From: NCEH01 sp043195125
GTDB taxonomy: Bacteria; Pseudomonadota; Alphaproteobacteria; Rhizobiales; Xanthobacteraceae
Strand: one strand, 5' to 3'
DNA length: 64,000 nt
Assembly (NCBI RefSeq): GCF_043195125.1
Contig: NZ_JBAFWR010000005.1
This document shows positions 41,304 through 49,858 of the stretch, piece by piece (the stretch's first letter is position 1; each line of letters opens with the position of its first letter). The notes under the pieces are model-generated. The model saw nothing but the letters and a program-made list of their open reading frames with translations, was not told the DNA's origin and did not search any database. A program made the translations under genes and the position numbers.

Positions 41304-41816
41304 CTATTTCAGGAAGTCGGCGCAGCGCGGCACCTCGCCCGAGGTCCCCCACGGCATGATCGGCACGGTGGAGGTGGAATTCTTCGGGCTGCCGTCGATC
41401 AGCTTGTCGGAATAGACGAGATAGACCAGCACGTTGCGCTTGGTGTCGCAGCCTCGCACGATCTGCATCTTCTTGAAGAAGAAGGAGCGGCTCTCGCGGA
41501 ACACCACGTCGCCCTGCTCGAACTTTTTCGTGAACGAGATCGGCCCGATCTGCCGGCAGGCGAGCGAAATGTCCGAGGTCTGCTCCGCCACCCCGACCAT
41601 GCCCGAGATCCCGCCCTTCTCCGGCGTCGTGTAATGGCAGGCGACGCCGGACACCACCGGATCGTCGACGCCATAGACCGCGAGCTTGTCGTCGGGGGTC
41701 AGGAATTTCCACACCGTGGACTTCTTGAAGATCAGGTCCGGCTCCTGCGCGCCGGCCGCGGAAGGTGCGGCAATCGCGAGCGCCAGCAAAGCGGCAATCC
41801 AGGTCGGCCGAAACAT
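41304..41816 (-). CDS. CreA family periplasmic protein
   Basis: A protein of 170 residues starting MFRPTWIAALLALAIAAPSAAGAQ (the signal peptide, quoted in part beyond 20 as a hydrophobic run ending AGA-Q). The mature domain matches CreA (PF05981): FKKSTVWKFLTPDDKLAVYG, VDDPVVSGVACHYT, SDISLACRQIGPIS, FRESRSFFFKKMQIVRG and VYLVYSDKLIDGSPKNS. CreA is widespread but uncharacterised. The Cys in VACHYT and LACRQ and those at RGCDT and PRCADF are conserved and may form disulfides. The start at 41816 has GAGG with a reasonable spacing; a much longer open frame through the upstream genes in the same frame is an artefact. Confidence 0.9.
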   Translation of the reverse strand: MFRPTWIAALLALAIAAPSAAGAQEPDLIFKKSTVWKFLTPDDKLAVYGVDDPVVSGVACHYTTPEKGGISGMVGVAEQTSDISLACRQIGPISFTKKFEQGDVVFRESRSFFFKKMQIVRGCDTKRNVLVYLVYSDKLIDGSPKNSTSTVPIMPWGTSGEVPRCADFLK

Positions 41817-41972
41817 AAGCTCAATCCTCACAGAAGGGCGCGGGTTCACGATGCTGCGACGCGGCAGGCAGACGCCGCGATTGACGCCACCGTTCCGTCG
41901 TGACACCTCTCCCGCGACAAAATCAAGACGCCCCAACCAAGACATAAGAACGAAGACGCTCAGGAGATCCCC

Positions 41973-43076
41973 ATGGATACCGCACGCCGCCGTTTTCTCG
42001 GCGCTTCCGGCACCGCGATCGCCGCGACCGCAGCCACCACCCTCGCCATGCCGGCCCTCGCGCAGAGCCAGCCTGAGGTGAAGTGGCGCCTGACCTCTTC
42101 GTTCCCGCGTTCGCTCGATACCATCTTCGGCACCGCGCAAACCCTCTCGAAAATGGTGAGCGAGGCCACCGACGGCAAGTTCCAGATCCAGACCTTTCCG
42201 TCCGGCGAAATCGTGCCGGGGCTGCAAGCGCTGGACGCGGTGCAGAACGGCACGGTGGAATGCGCCCAGAGCGCCACGTATTTCTATATCGGCAAAGATC
42301 CCACCCTGGCCTTCGGCACCGGCGTGCCGTTCGGCTTCAACTCGCGCCAGCAGCATTCCTGGTGGTTCTTCAGCGGCGGCGCCGACATCATCAACGGCGT
42401 GCTGGCCAAGTACAACACCGTCGGCATTCCCATGGGCAATTCCGGCACCCAGATGGGCGGCTTCTTCCGCAAGGAAATCAACACGGTCGAGGATTTGAAG
42501 GGGCTGAAGTTCCGCATCGGCGGCATCGGCGGGCAGGTTCTGGCCAAGCTCGGCGTGGTGCCGCAGCAATTGCCGCCGAGCGACGTCTATCCCGCGCTGG
42601 AGCGCGGCACCATTGATGCCGCCGAATTCGTCGGCCCCTATGACGACGAGAAGCTCGGCCTCGTGAAGGTGGCGAAATATTATTACTACCCCGGCTGGTG
42701 GGAAGGCGGCGCCATGCTCCACCTGCTCATCAACAAGGACCAGTGGGACAAGCTGCCGAAGAATTACCAGGCGATTCTCGCCAATGCCTGCGAGGCCGCG
42801 AACAATTGGATGCTGGCGAAATACGATGCGGTGAACCCGCCCGCCCTGCGCCGGCTGGTGCAGCAGGGGGCGGAGCTGCGGGCCTTCTCCACGCCGATCC
42901 TGGAAGCGGGCTACAAGGCCTCGTTCGAGCTTTACAACACGTTGGCGGCGCAGAATCCGAGCTTCAAGCAAGCCCTGGAAAGCCTGGTCAGCATCCGCTC
43001 CGAACAACTGCTGTGGTGGCAGATCGCAGAATATTCCTACGACAGCTTCAACATCCGCATGCGCGGCCGCTCCTGA
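41973..43076 (+). CDS. TRAP transporter substrate-binding protein (DctP/TakP-like), orphan
   Basis: A protein of 367 residues with a Tat-type signal (ARRRFLGASGTAIAATAA; cleavage after ALAQ) and a GGAG ribosome site. The mature protein is a DctP-fold binding protein: WRLTSSFPRSLDTIFGTAQT at the N terminus, then FQIQTFPSGEIVPGLQALDAV, and the carboxylate-binding Arg in GLKFRIGGIGGQVLAKLG. The aromatic run FNSRQQHSWWFFSGG and KYYYYPGWWEGGAM are typical of the TakP subgroup that binds 2-oxo acids. No DctQ/DctM membrane genes are adjacent, so it must share membrane subunits encoded elsewhere or have changed role. It stands alone between creA and a DUF2865 gene. Confidence 0.92.
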   Translation: MDTARRRFLGASGTAIAATAATTLAMPALAQSQPEVKWRLTSSFPRSLDTIFGTAQTLSKMVSEATDGKFQIQTFPSGEIVPGLQALDAVQNGTVECAQSATYFYIGKDPTLAFGTGVPFGFNSRQQHSWWFFSGGADIINGVLAKYNTVGIPMGNSGTQMGGFFRKEINTVEDLKGLKFRIGGIGGQVLAKLGVVPQQLPPSDVYPALERGTIDAAEFVGPYDDEKLGLVKVAKYYYYPGWWEGGAMLHLLINKDQWDKLPKNYQAILANACEAANNWMLAKYDAVNPPALRRLVQQGAELRAFSTPILEAGYKASFELYNTLAAQNPSFKQALESLVSIRSEQLLWWQIAEYSYDSFNIRMRGRS

Positions 43077-43187
43077 GGGCGGACGGAGTTTTCCAGCCCC
43101 GATCAAACTTTCGTCACCATTGACCGCCCCGAATGGCGCTATAAGGGCGTCGGTGATCGGCCTGGGTGGGTCCGAACAGGGTAGAGA

Positions 43188-44414
43188 ATGAAATCGGTTC
43201 GCGTGTTCGGCCTGTGTCTGGCCCTCATGTCCGGCCCCGCGCTGGCGCAGGCCCCCGGCCAAAGCTATGGGGCGCCACCGCCCGGCTATGGCGCTCCCCC
43301 GCCGGGCTACGGCCAGCAGGCCCAGGCCCAGCCGCAGGGCGGCGCGAGCCAGGGCGCCGGACCGAGCTGCCTGCAATTGGAAGGCGCCCTCGCCTCGCTC
43401 GACCGCAGCACCAACGATCCCAATAACGGGCGCGCGGCACAGCTGGCGCGGATGCGCGGCGATCTGGACCGGCTGAGCAGCCAGGCCAAGCAGATGAATT
43501 GCGACGCGCCGCGCGGCTTCTTCATCTTCCAGGGCCCGCCGCGCCCGCCCCAGTGCGACGTGGTGGACGACCAGATTTCGCGCCTGCGCGCCTCCATCGC
43601 CAGCGTCGAGCGCGGCGGTGGCGACCAGGACGGCCAGCGCCGCCAGCTGATCCTCGCCCTGGCGCAGAACAATTGCGGCCAGCAATATCGCGCCGCCGCC
43701 CAGGCCATGGGCGCGGGCCAGCCGGCGCAGCGCCAGCCGCCGCGCCAGCGCAATTTCTTCGAGGCCCTGTTCGGCGGCCCCGTGAACAGCGAACCGGAGG
43801 AAGCCGGCCCGGGCATCGACGTCGCGCCCATGGAGCTGCCGAAATCCTCCACCTATCGCACCGTGTGCGTGCGCACCTGCGACGGCTATTATTTCCCGAT
43901 TTCCTACGCCACCGTGCCGTCTCGCTTCGCCAGCGACGAAGCCCAGTGTCGGCGCCTGTGTCCGGCGACGGAAGCGCAGCTCTTCAGCTATCGCAACCCC
44001 GGCGAGGACATCCAGCAGGCGACCTCCATCAACGGCAAGCCTTATATGTCGCTGCCGACGGCGCTGATGTATCGCAAGCAGCTCGTGCCCACGTGCTCCT
44101 GCCGCGCACCGGGCCAATCCTGGTCGCAGGCGCTCTCGGGCCTTGAGGATGCCTCCACCCTTCAGAAGGGCGACATCCTCGTGACCGAGGAGCAGGCCAA
44201 GGAAATGTCCCAGCCGCGCCCGGCGAGTGATCCGGCCTCCGCCGGCGCCAAGGGCAAGGCCGCCGCGACGGCGACCCCCTCGCGTCCCGCCACCGCGCCG
44301 CTCGACACCGCGCCCTCCACTTCGGCCGCGCCGCTGGCGCCCGCCGCCGAGCAACCCGGCCGTCGCCCGGTGCGGGTGATTCCGGCGCCGGAAACCGGCT
44401 CCTCCACGCAATAA
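43188..44414 (+). CDS. DUF2865 domain-containing secreted protein
   Basis: A protein of 408 residues. The signal peptide MKSVRVFGLCLALMSGPALA is followed by a Gly/Pro/Tyr/Gln-rich stretch (APGQSYGAPPPGYGAPPPGYG), then a helical segment with LQLEGALASLDRSTND, and the DUF2865 domain (about 220-320) with STYRTVCVRTCDGYYFPISY, CRRLCPATEAQLFSYRNPGE and MYRKQLVPTCSCRAP. Several Cys pairs suggest disulfide-stabilised binding of an envelope component. The tail is Ala/Thr/Pro-rich. The family is limited to alphaproteobacteria and has no known function; DUF2865 proteins are often SPOR-like envelope proteins. The start is at 43188 with MKSVRVF. A GC-rich hairpin follows the stop. Confidence 0.88.
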   Translation: MKSVRVFGLCLALMSGPALAQAPGQSYGAPPPGYGAPPPGYGQQAQAQPQGGASQGAGPSCLQLEGALASLDRSTNDPNNGRAAQLARMRGDLDRLSSQAKQMNCDAPRGFFIFQGPPRPPQCDVVDDQISRLRASIASVERGGGDQDGQRRQLILALAQNNCGQQYRAAAQAMGAGQPAQRQPPRQRNFFEALFGGPVNSEPEEAGPGIDVAPMELPKSSTYRTVCVRTCDGYYFPISYATVPSRFASDEAQCRRLCPATEAQLFSYRNPGEDIQQATSINGKPYMSLPTALMYRKQLVPTCSCRAPGQSWSQALSGLEDASTLQKGDILVTEEQAKEMSQPRPASDPASAGAKGKAAATATPSRPATAPLDTAPSTSAAPLAPAAEQPGRRPVRVIPAPETGSSTQ

Positions 44415-44419
44415 GCGCG

Positions 44420-44455
44420 GGCCTGCCCCGGCCGGCATCGTGCCGGGCGCAGGCC
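44420..44455. terminator. Hairpin between convergent DUF2865 and diguanylate cyclase genes
   Basis: GGCCTGCCCCGGC pairs with GCCGGGCGCAGGCC, one bulged base aside, around a 9-nt loop. It ends on the stop of the diguanylate cyclase gene. No T-run is present on either side. Confidence 0.45.
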
Positions 44456-45690
44456 TATGACATGAAGATCGCGCGGTTGCGCCCGGCATTCTTGGCCGCG
44501 TAGAGGGCGCGATCGGCGCGGGCGAGCACGTCGAACACGCTCCCATCCGCGGCGCAGCGCGACGTGCCGCCGATGCTCAGCTGCACCGGGATCCGCCGTT
44601 CGCCCACGGCCACCGGCGACTGCGAGACCTCGGCGATCAGCCGGTCGGCGAGCGCCATGGCCATGTGCGGCCCCGCCTGCGGCATCAGCACCGCAAATTC
44701 CTCACCCCCCATGCGCGCGATGCTGTCCTCGCTCCGCAGGATCTGGCGGCACAGCTCGGCGACAATGGAAATCACCGCATCCCCGGTGGCATGGCCATGG
44801 GCATCGTTGATCGCTTTGAAATGGTCGATATCCAGCATCAGCATGGACAAATCCGTCGCATCCAGGGGCGCGGCGAAGACCGCTTCCGCCTGTTCCAGGA
44901 AGCGACGGCGGTTGAGCAGCCCGGTGAGCGGGTCGGACCCCGCGAGGCGCCGCAGGTCCTGTTCGAGCTGGCGCTGGGCGGTCACGTCCGAGAGCACCAG
45001 CACATAGGTCTGCCCCACCCAGCGGAAGCGGAATTGCACCGCCCGGTCGGTGCCGTCGCGGCAGCGCACCAGCCATTCGGTCTGCTGGATCGACTCGGGA
45101 TCCCGCGCCGCGGCGGCCATGCGCTGGCGCCATTCTTCCACCACGAGGGCGCGCACCTTCGGATCGGGAAAGCCGAGGCTCCACCAATCCTCGAAATGCA
45201 CGACGGCATGCTCGGGGTACAGGAACAGATCGTCCGAAGCTCTGTTGTAGAACAGCGCGTTGAGATCCCGGTCGTAGAGTTCGACGCCGACAGGAAGCGC
45301 ATGAAGGATTTCAGCAAACGAACCCGGCCATTCGCCCTGCCCCGCCACGGCGGGAGCGACAGTGGCGAGCCAGCGTCCCGGCGCATCCGGCAGAGCGGCG
45401 AGCGAGAAGGTCAAGGTGCGCACGCCGTGCGCGGTGCGGCAGGGCAGGCGCAGCACGGCACGAGCCTCGCCGCCCGCCCGCGCGCCTTCCATCGCGGCGC
45501 GCAAAGCCTCCGGCACCGCGGCGCCGAAGTGTGTCGCCGCGCTGGGCAGCGGGCCAAGCTCAGGGCCGAACAAGCGGGATGCCGCGGGATTTGCCGCCTC
45601 TATCGTCATGGGCGGCTCGTGGAGTACCAGGAGAGCCGCATCCACATGCTTGAATAAAGGGCTCTCCCCCCAGTGCGTCACCCCATCCAC
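44455..45690 (-). CDS. PAS-type sensor diguanylate cyclase
   Basis: A protein of 411 residues. Residues about 10-125 and 130-240 look like two PAS-like segments: HVDAALLVLHEPPMTIEAAN, and DRDLNALFYNRASDDLFLYPEHAVVHFEDWWSLGFPD followed by VRCRDGTDRAVQFRFRWVGQ (partly quoted). The GGDEF domain (about 245-405) has GSDPLTGLLNRRRFLEQAE, MLDIDHFKAINDAHGH and the active-site variant MGGEEFAVLMPQAG, which is catalytically competent. A GGEEF form with Mg-binding Asp in LDIDHFK supports c-di-GMP synthesis. An RxxD inhibitory site is not clearly present. No membrane segment is seen, so it is cytoplasmic and its signal, possibly an aromatic ligand or cofactor in the PAS pocket, is unknown. Confidence 0.93.
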   Translation of the reverse strand: MDGVTHWGESPLFKHVDAALLVLHEPPMTIEAANPAASRLFGPELGPLPSAATHFGAAVPEALRAAMEGARAGGEARAVLRLPCRTAHGVRTLTFSLAALPDAPGRWLATVAPAVAGQGEWPGSFAEILHALPVGVELYDRDLNALFYNRASDDLFLYPEHAVVHFEDWWSLGFPDPKVRALVVEEWRQRMAAAARDPESIQQTEWLVRCRDGTDRAVQFRFRWVGQTYVLVLSDVTAQRQLEQDLRRLAGSDPLTGLLNRRRFLEQAEAVFAAPLDATDLSMLMLDIDHFKAINDAHGHATGDAVISIVAELCRQILRSEDSIARMGGEEFAVLMPQAGPHMAMALADRLIAEVSQSPVAVGERRIPVQLSIGGTSRCAADGSVFDVLARADRALYAAKNAGRNRAIFMS

Positions 45691-45859
45691 TTTACACCGG
45701 ACCCCACTTCGCCTCGCCTTTCGGGCGATTGAAGTGTAGTGCCGGCGAAGGTTCTGGGGAATGTAAATTTACCGGTACAACAACACCTCGGCGCCGTGAC
45801 GGCGTCGTCTCCTCTCACCTCGCCCCGGATCGCGGGCGCTCTTTCCAGATGGAACCGCC

Positions 45860-46210
45860 ATGCCGTTTTCCACCCCTGCGATCCTGCCGATCGGGATGCT
45901 GATCGCCTCGAACGTCTTCATGACCTTCGCTTGGTATGGGCACCTGAAATACAAATCTTCGCCGATCCTGCTGGCGATCGTGGCGAGCTGGGGCATTGCC
46001 TTCTTCGAATATTGCCTGGCGGTGCCGGCGAACCGTATCGGGTCGGCCGCCTATTCCACCGCGCAGCTCAAGACCATGCAGGAGGTCATCACGCTGGTGG
46101 TGTTCGCCGGATTTTCGGTGCTGTATCTGAAGGAGCCGCTGGGCTGGAACCACGCGCTGGGGTTCAGCTTCATCGCGCTTGGCGCCTATTTCATCTTCCA
46201 GAAGTTCTGA
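45860..46210 (+). CDS. DUF486 family (DMT-like) small membrane protein
   Basis: A protein of 116 residues with four predicted membrane segments: residues 8-25, 35-53, 75-92 and 98-114. YGHLKYKSSPILLAIVASWG, FEYCLAVPANRIGSAAYSTAQ, LKTMQEVITLVVFAGFSVLYL and WNHALGFSFIALGAYFIFQ match DUF486, one half-size member of the drug/metabolite transporter superfamily. These may dimerise like small multidrug-resistance proteins, though no substrate is known. The start is at 45860. It is divergent from the diguanylate cyclase, with 169 bp between them. Confidence 0.9.
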   Translation: MPFSTPAILPIGMLIASNVFMTFAWYGHLKYKSSPILLAIVASWGIAFFEYCLAVPANRIGSAAYSTAQLKTMQEVITLVVFAGFSVLYLKEPLGWNHALGFSFIALGAYFIFQKF

Positions 46211-46321
46211 AGATCAGGCACGGGCGCGGCTCTGCGCGTTTCATATGGGAAAGCGCGGCCAAGCGAGGCCGCGCCGGAACTTTGAGAAATCGTCGAACGA
46301 ACCGAAGCCGGATCGGAAAGA

Positions 46322-46684
46322 TCAGCGCGGCATGCGACGGCGGTTGGCGCGAACCGGCACCGGCTGGGGACGCGGCGCGCGCAGGCGCGCCATGAGCGTC
46401 GCGCCCGCCAGGGCCACAAGGCCTAACAGCGAGAGCGAGAGCAGCGAGGTGGAGAGGAGCGAACTGGACATGGTCGCCTCCGCGGCGTTGAGGACCGATG
46501 CGCTTGCGCGATCGAAGGACAGTACCACGGTTACGGCGCAAATCGCCAACATCAACGCAATCGTGAGCGCGACCTGTGCGAGCGCATCGCCCCGCTTGTG
46601 ATTGCGCACCGCGCGCGCCAAGGCCTCTGGATCGGCGGAGGAAACGCCGTGTTCGAGCACGGCAAACTCACGAAACTCAGACAT
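46322..46684 (-). CDS. Hypothetical small membrane protein
   Basis: A protein of 120 residues with GAGG 7 nt before the ATG at 46684. The N-terminal part SEFREFAVLEHGVSSADPEAL is soluble and acidic. Two hydrophobic segments follow (VALTIALMLAICAVTVVLSF at about 38-57; LLSTSLLSLSLLGLVALAGATLM at about 77-99, quoted across positions). The C-terminal tail is strongly basic (ARLRAPRPQPVPVRANRRRMPR in parts) and probably cytoplasmic. I do not recognise the family. Upstream (46827-46842) is a GTGA-N6-TCAC dyad that would suit a CRP/FNR-type activator. Confidence 0.6.
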   Translation of the reverse strand: MSEFREFAVLEHGVSSADPEALARAVRNHKRGDALAQVALTIALMLAICAVTVVLSFDRASASVLNAAEATMSSSLLSTSLLSLSLLGLVALAGATLMARLRAPRPQPVPVRANRRRMPR

Positions 46685-46826
46685 CGCTTCGCCTCGGACG
46701 GTTCGACTGACCTATAGAAGCCGGAATGCCGCGAATCGGTTCCCTGCGACTCACCAAGAGTTGCCCTTCAAGCAAGCCGCGATTGTGGCGACGCGACGGC
46801 AGGTGCTGGAATAAGCGTGGCGTTTT

Positions 46827-46842
46827 CGTGACTTAGATCACG
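46827..46842. promoter_or_regulatory. CRP/FNR-family-like site
   Basis: CGTGA-N6-TCACG is a perfect dyad of the CRP type (consensus TGTGA-N6-TCACA), 143 bp upstream of the small membrane-protein gene. Both halves match at GTGA and TCAC. Confidence 0.4.
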
Positions 46843-46931
46843 CGAACGCGAGTCTTGACGCTGGATAAGGTTGCAGAGCGCGCGCTCCGGTTCTTCTGCG
46901 CGCAATCTCACATTATCCCGTGAAGCTTGCG

Positions 46932-47558
46932 TCAGGCTGCCTGCTCGAGCGGGCGCCAGTCGATCTGGACATGATCAGGCTCGCGCTCCACCCGCTGCAG
47001 CCACGCCTGGACGGCCGCGAAGGGCGAAAGGTCGAACTCGCCTTCGTGCGCGACGTGGGTGTGGGCATAGAGCGCGATGTCGGCGATGGACAAGCGCTCA
47101 CCCACAAAGAAGGCGCGGCCCTGGAGATGGCGCTCCATGACCTTCAGCGCGCCATAGCCTTCCTCCATCCAGCGGTCGATGTCGTGGGTGCGCAGCTCGC
47201 GCCCGCCCCGCACCTGCTGGAGCCAGAACCGCGCTTGCCCTATGCCCGGCTCGTGGTTGTTCTGCTCAAAGAACATCCAGCGCAGGGTCTCCGCCCGTGC
47301 CAGGGGGGCGGCGGGCAGCAAAGGCGTACCGTCGGCCAGATAGAACAGGATGGCGTTCGACTCGGCCAGCGTCGCCCCGCCGGACAATTCCAGCAGCGGC
47401 ACGCGCCCATCGGCATTCTTGGCAAGGAATTCGGGCGTGCGGTGCTCGCCGGAAAGAATATCCACCTCGGTCAGGCGGAACGGCAGGCCGAGCTTCGCCA
47501 GCAGCATTCGCACCTTGTACGAATTTCCCGATGCCTGGGTGGAATAGAGCGTCAGCAC
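46932..47558 (-). CDS. Glutathione S-transferase family protein
   Basis: A protein of 208 residues from the GTG at 47558, preceded by GAGGGA 6 nt upstream. The thioredoxin-like N-terminal domain begins LTLYSTQASGNSYKVRMLLAK, with Ser at the position usually used to activate glutathione, and GRVPLLELSGGATLAESNAIL is the cis-Pro and SNAIL/TRAIL glutathione site. The helical C-terminal domain has the N-capping Asp in RLSIADIALYAHTHVAHEGE. The long upstream frame (MGGTQCTD and so on) lacks homology and is not used. The electrophile substrate is unknown. It is divergent from the aspartate aminotransferase across 266 bp. Confidence 0.9.
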   Translation of the reverse strand: MLTLYSTQASGNSYKVRMLLAKLGLPFRLTEVDILSGEHRTPEFLAKNADGRVPLLELSGGATLAESNAILFYLADGTPLLPAAPLARAETLRWMFFEQNNHEPGIGQARFWLQQVRGGRELRTHDIDRWMEEGYGALKVMERHLQGRAFFVGERLSIADIALYAHTHVAHEGEFDLSPFAAVQAWLQRVEREPDHVQIDWRPLEQAA

Positions 47559-47824
47559 GGCGTTTCCCTCTCGGCCCCCGCCTAGATGGAGGGTGCCGCG
47601 CCACCCCGCAAGACGGGGCGGCGGGGTGTGCGCCGGCAATCCATCAGTGCATTGCGTCCCACCCATTCACAATGCTTGCTTGTTCGGGAAATCACCCTCG
47701 ACTAATAAAGTGCCGCATGCCGGCTTGCCTTGCGGTGGACCGGCGCTTCGTCTCACCCTTCGCGTCCGACGGAACCAGCGCATTCGCGTGCGGCGCCGCC
47801 GGCCTGCGTCCGGAGTCAAAGGCC

Positions 47825-49027
47825 ATGAGCCTCCTTTCGCCCGCTTTGAAGCGCATCAAGCCCTCGCCGACCATTTCCATCTCCAACAAGGCGCGGGAGC
47901 TGAAAGCGGCCGGCCGCGACGTGATCGCGCTCAGCGCCGGCGAGCCGGACTTCGAGACCCCCGAGAACATCAAGGAAGCCGCCATCGCCGCCATCCGCCG
48001 GGGCGAGACGCGCTATACCGCCGTGGACGGCATTCCCGAGCTGAAGGCCGCCATCGTCGCCAAGTTCAAGCGCGACAACGGCCTCACCTACAAGCCGAGC
48101 CAGGTCTCGGTCGGCACCGGCGGCAAGCAGGTGCTGTTCAACGCGCTGGTGGCCACCGTCGGCCCCGGCGACGAGGTCATCGTCCCCGCGCCCTATTGGG
48201 TGAGCTATCCCGATATCGTGGAATTCTGCGGCGGAACGCCGGTGAGCGTGCCCACCACGCTTGAAGACAATTTCAAGCTGCGCGCCGACGTGCTGGAAGC
48301 GGCGATCACGCCTAAGACCAAGTGGCTGATCTTCAACTCCCCGTCCAACCCCTCGGGCGCGGCCTACACCTATGACGAGCTCAAGGCCATCACAGACGTG
48401 CTGGTGCGGCATCCCCATGTGTGGGTGCTCACCGACGACATGTACGAGCACCTCGTCTATGACGACTTCAAGTTTGCCACCCCGGCCCAGGTGGAGCCCT
48501 CGCTCTATGACCGCACGCTGACCATGAACGGCGTGTCGAAGGCCTATTGCATGACCGGCTGGCGCATCGGCTATGCGGCCGGTCCGGAGGCCCTCATCAA
48601 GGCCATGGGGACGCTGCAGTCGCAGTCCACCTCCAACCCCTCCTCGATCGCCCAATGGGCGGCGGTGGAAGCGCTGAACGGCCCGCAGGACTTCATTCCC
48701 CGCAACAATGCGGTGTTCAAGGAGCGGCGCGACCTCGTGGTGTCCATGCTCAACCAGGCCAAGGGGCTCACCTGCCCGAAGCCGGAAGGTGCCTTCTACG
48801 TGTTCCCCTTCTGCTCGGGCGCCATCGGCAAGAAAGCCCCGTCCGGCAAGGTGATCGCCACCGACGAGGACTTCGCGACCGAATTGCTGGAAGCGGAAAA
48901 TGTGGCCGTGGTGCACGGTTCGGCCTTCGGCCTCGGCCCCGCCTTCCGCATTTCATATGCGACCGCCACCAGCGACCTGGAAGAAGCCTGCACGCGCATC
49001 CAGCGCTTCTGCGGGGCCCTCAGCTGA
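47825..49027 (+). CDS. aatA: Aspartate aminotransferase (class I, subgroup Ib-like)
   Basis: A PLP aminotransferase of 400 residues starting MSLLSPALKRIKPSPTISIS. The pocket shows SAGEPDFETPENIKEAAIAA, SVGTGGKQVLFNALVATVGPG, SPSNPSGAAYTYDEL and the Schiff-base Lys in MNGVSKAYCMTGWRIGYAAG (near 239), with the substrate-binding Arg in PAFRISYATATSDLEEA (near 378). It interconverts aspartate and 2-oxoglutarate with oxaloacetate and glutamate, and in many alphaproteobacteria also makes arogenate from prephenate. The rhizobial name is aatA. Upstream of 47825 the frame is open but has no homology. Confidence 0.94.
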   Translation: MSLLSPALKRIKPSPTISISNKARELKAAGRDVIALSAGEPDFETPENIKEAAIAAIRRGETRYTAVDGIPELKAAIVAKFKRDNGLTYKPSQVSVGTGGKQVLFNALVATVGPGDEVIVPAPYWVSYPDIVEFCGGTPVSVPTTLEDNFKLRADVLEAAITPKTKWLIFNSPSNPSGAAYTYDELKAITDVLVRHPHVWVLTDDMYEHLVYDDFKFATPAQVEPSLYDRTLTMNGVSKAYCMTGWRIGYAAGPEALIKAMGTLQSQSTSNPSSIAQWAAVEALNGPQDFIPRNNAVFKERRDLVVSMLNQAKGLTCPKPEGAFYVFPFCSGAIGKKAPSGKVIATDEDFATELLEAENVAVVHGSAFGLGPAFRISYATATSDLEEACTRIQRFCGALS

Positions 49028-49209
49028 GCCGCCCCCTGCGCCCAGCGTGACTTAATCGTCGCAGGGCGCGCGGAATCTTCAAAAACCGCGCGTCCGCGAT
49101 GGAACTTGAGCCTTTGGTAAGCGTTGGCGGAACACTTGGTCCAGGCTAAGGCTTAACGGCGCCGGCCCTGCCCCCCCGCCAGCCGGCGTTTCATTGGAGG
49201 AAGCATACC

Positions 49210-49692
49210 ATGAAGATTGCTTTGAAGGCCGGCTTCGCTGCCGCTTTGGCCGCGTCTGCCCTCGCGCTCGGCGCAGCGCCTGCCGCCGCCCAGACCCGCA
49301 TCCAGGTCGGGACCCTGGTCTGCCAGATGGCGCCGAACGTTGCGTTCATCATCGGTTCGATCCGCGAAATGTCCTGCACCCTGCGTCCGGCGGTTCGCCA
49401 CGTTCCCCGCGCCTCCTACACCGGCACCGTGCGCCGCTTCGGCCTGGATATCGGCGTGAATGGCCAGGGCACCCTGGTGTGGACGGTGCTCGCGCCGACC
49501 CGCAAGATCAGCCCGAACGACCTGCGCGGCACCTATGTGGGCGCCTCCGCCAATGCCGCCTTCGGCGTCGGCCTCGGCGCCAACGCGCTGGTCGGTGGCT
49601 CCAACAACACCATCGCGCTGCAGCCGCTCTCCGTCGAAGCCCAGACCGGCGTCAACCTCGCCCTCGGCGTCGCTGACCTGACCCTGCGCTGA
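49210..49692 (+). CDS. DUF992 secreted protein, first of three
   Basis: A protein of 160 residues with GGAGGAAG before the ATG. The signal peptide MKIALKAGFAAALAASALA continues to LGAAPAAAQ. The mature DUF992 domain starts TRIQVGTLVCQMAPNVAFII and carries GSIREMSCTLRPA, SYTGTVRRFGLDIGVNGQGT, LVWTVLAPTRK, LRGTYVGASANAAFGVGLGA and NTIALQPLSVEAQTGVNLAL. Cys in TLVC and MSC are conserved and likely disulfide-bonded. DUF992 is an alphaproteobacterial periplasmic or surface family without known function. The paralogues at 49859 and 50368 follow in the same direction. Confidence 0.92.
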   Translation: MKIALKAGFAAALAASALALGAAPAAAQTRIQVGTLVCQMAPNVAFIIGSIREMSCTLRPAVRHVPRASYTGTVRRFGLDIGVNGQGTLVWTVLAPTRKISPNDLRGTYVGASANAAFGVGLGANALVGGSNNTIALQPLSVEAQTGVNLALGVADLTLR

Positions 49693-49737
49693 GCCTGGCG
49701 GCCAAGGCGCCTCATTGCGCCGATCGTCGCATACCTT

Positions 49738-49761
49738 GCCCCGCCACCTCGGCGGCGGGGC
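49738..49761 (+). terminator. Hairpin between the first and second DUF992 genes
   Basis: An 8-bp stem GCCCCGCC / GGCGGGGC with an 8-nt loop lies 45 bp after the first stop and is followed by ATTCC rather than a T-run. It is possibly a weak terminator or mRNA stabiliser between paralogues. Confidence 0.4.
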
Positions 49762-49858
49762 ATTCCAGGGCACCTGACCCAGGCTTCAGGTATATTCCTC
49801 TATTGTACCCCTTCCGTCGCGGACGTACGACTGAGCCGTCAGACAATTGGGGGATTCC

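Noticed and set aside
41304..44546. A 1080-codon minus-strand open frame running through creA and antisense to the TRAP and DUF2865 genes
   Set aside because: Only the last 170 codons match a family (CreA). The upstream part is antisense to well-supported genes and is low-complexity His/Arg/Gly sequence typical of GC-rich shadows.
47297..47824. Long N-terminal extension of the aspartate aminotransferase frame
   Set aside because: It is antisense to the GST gene and lacks homology; the conserved protein starts MSLLSPALKRI at 47825.
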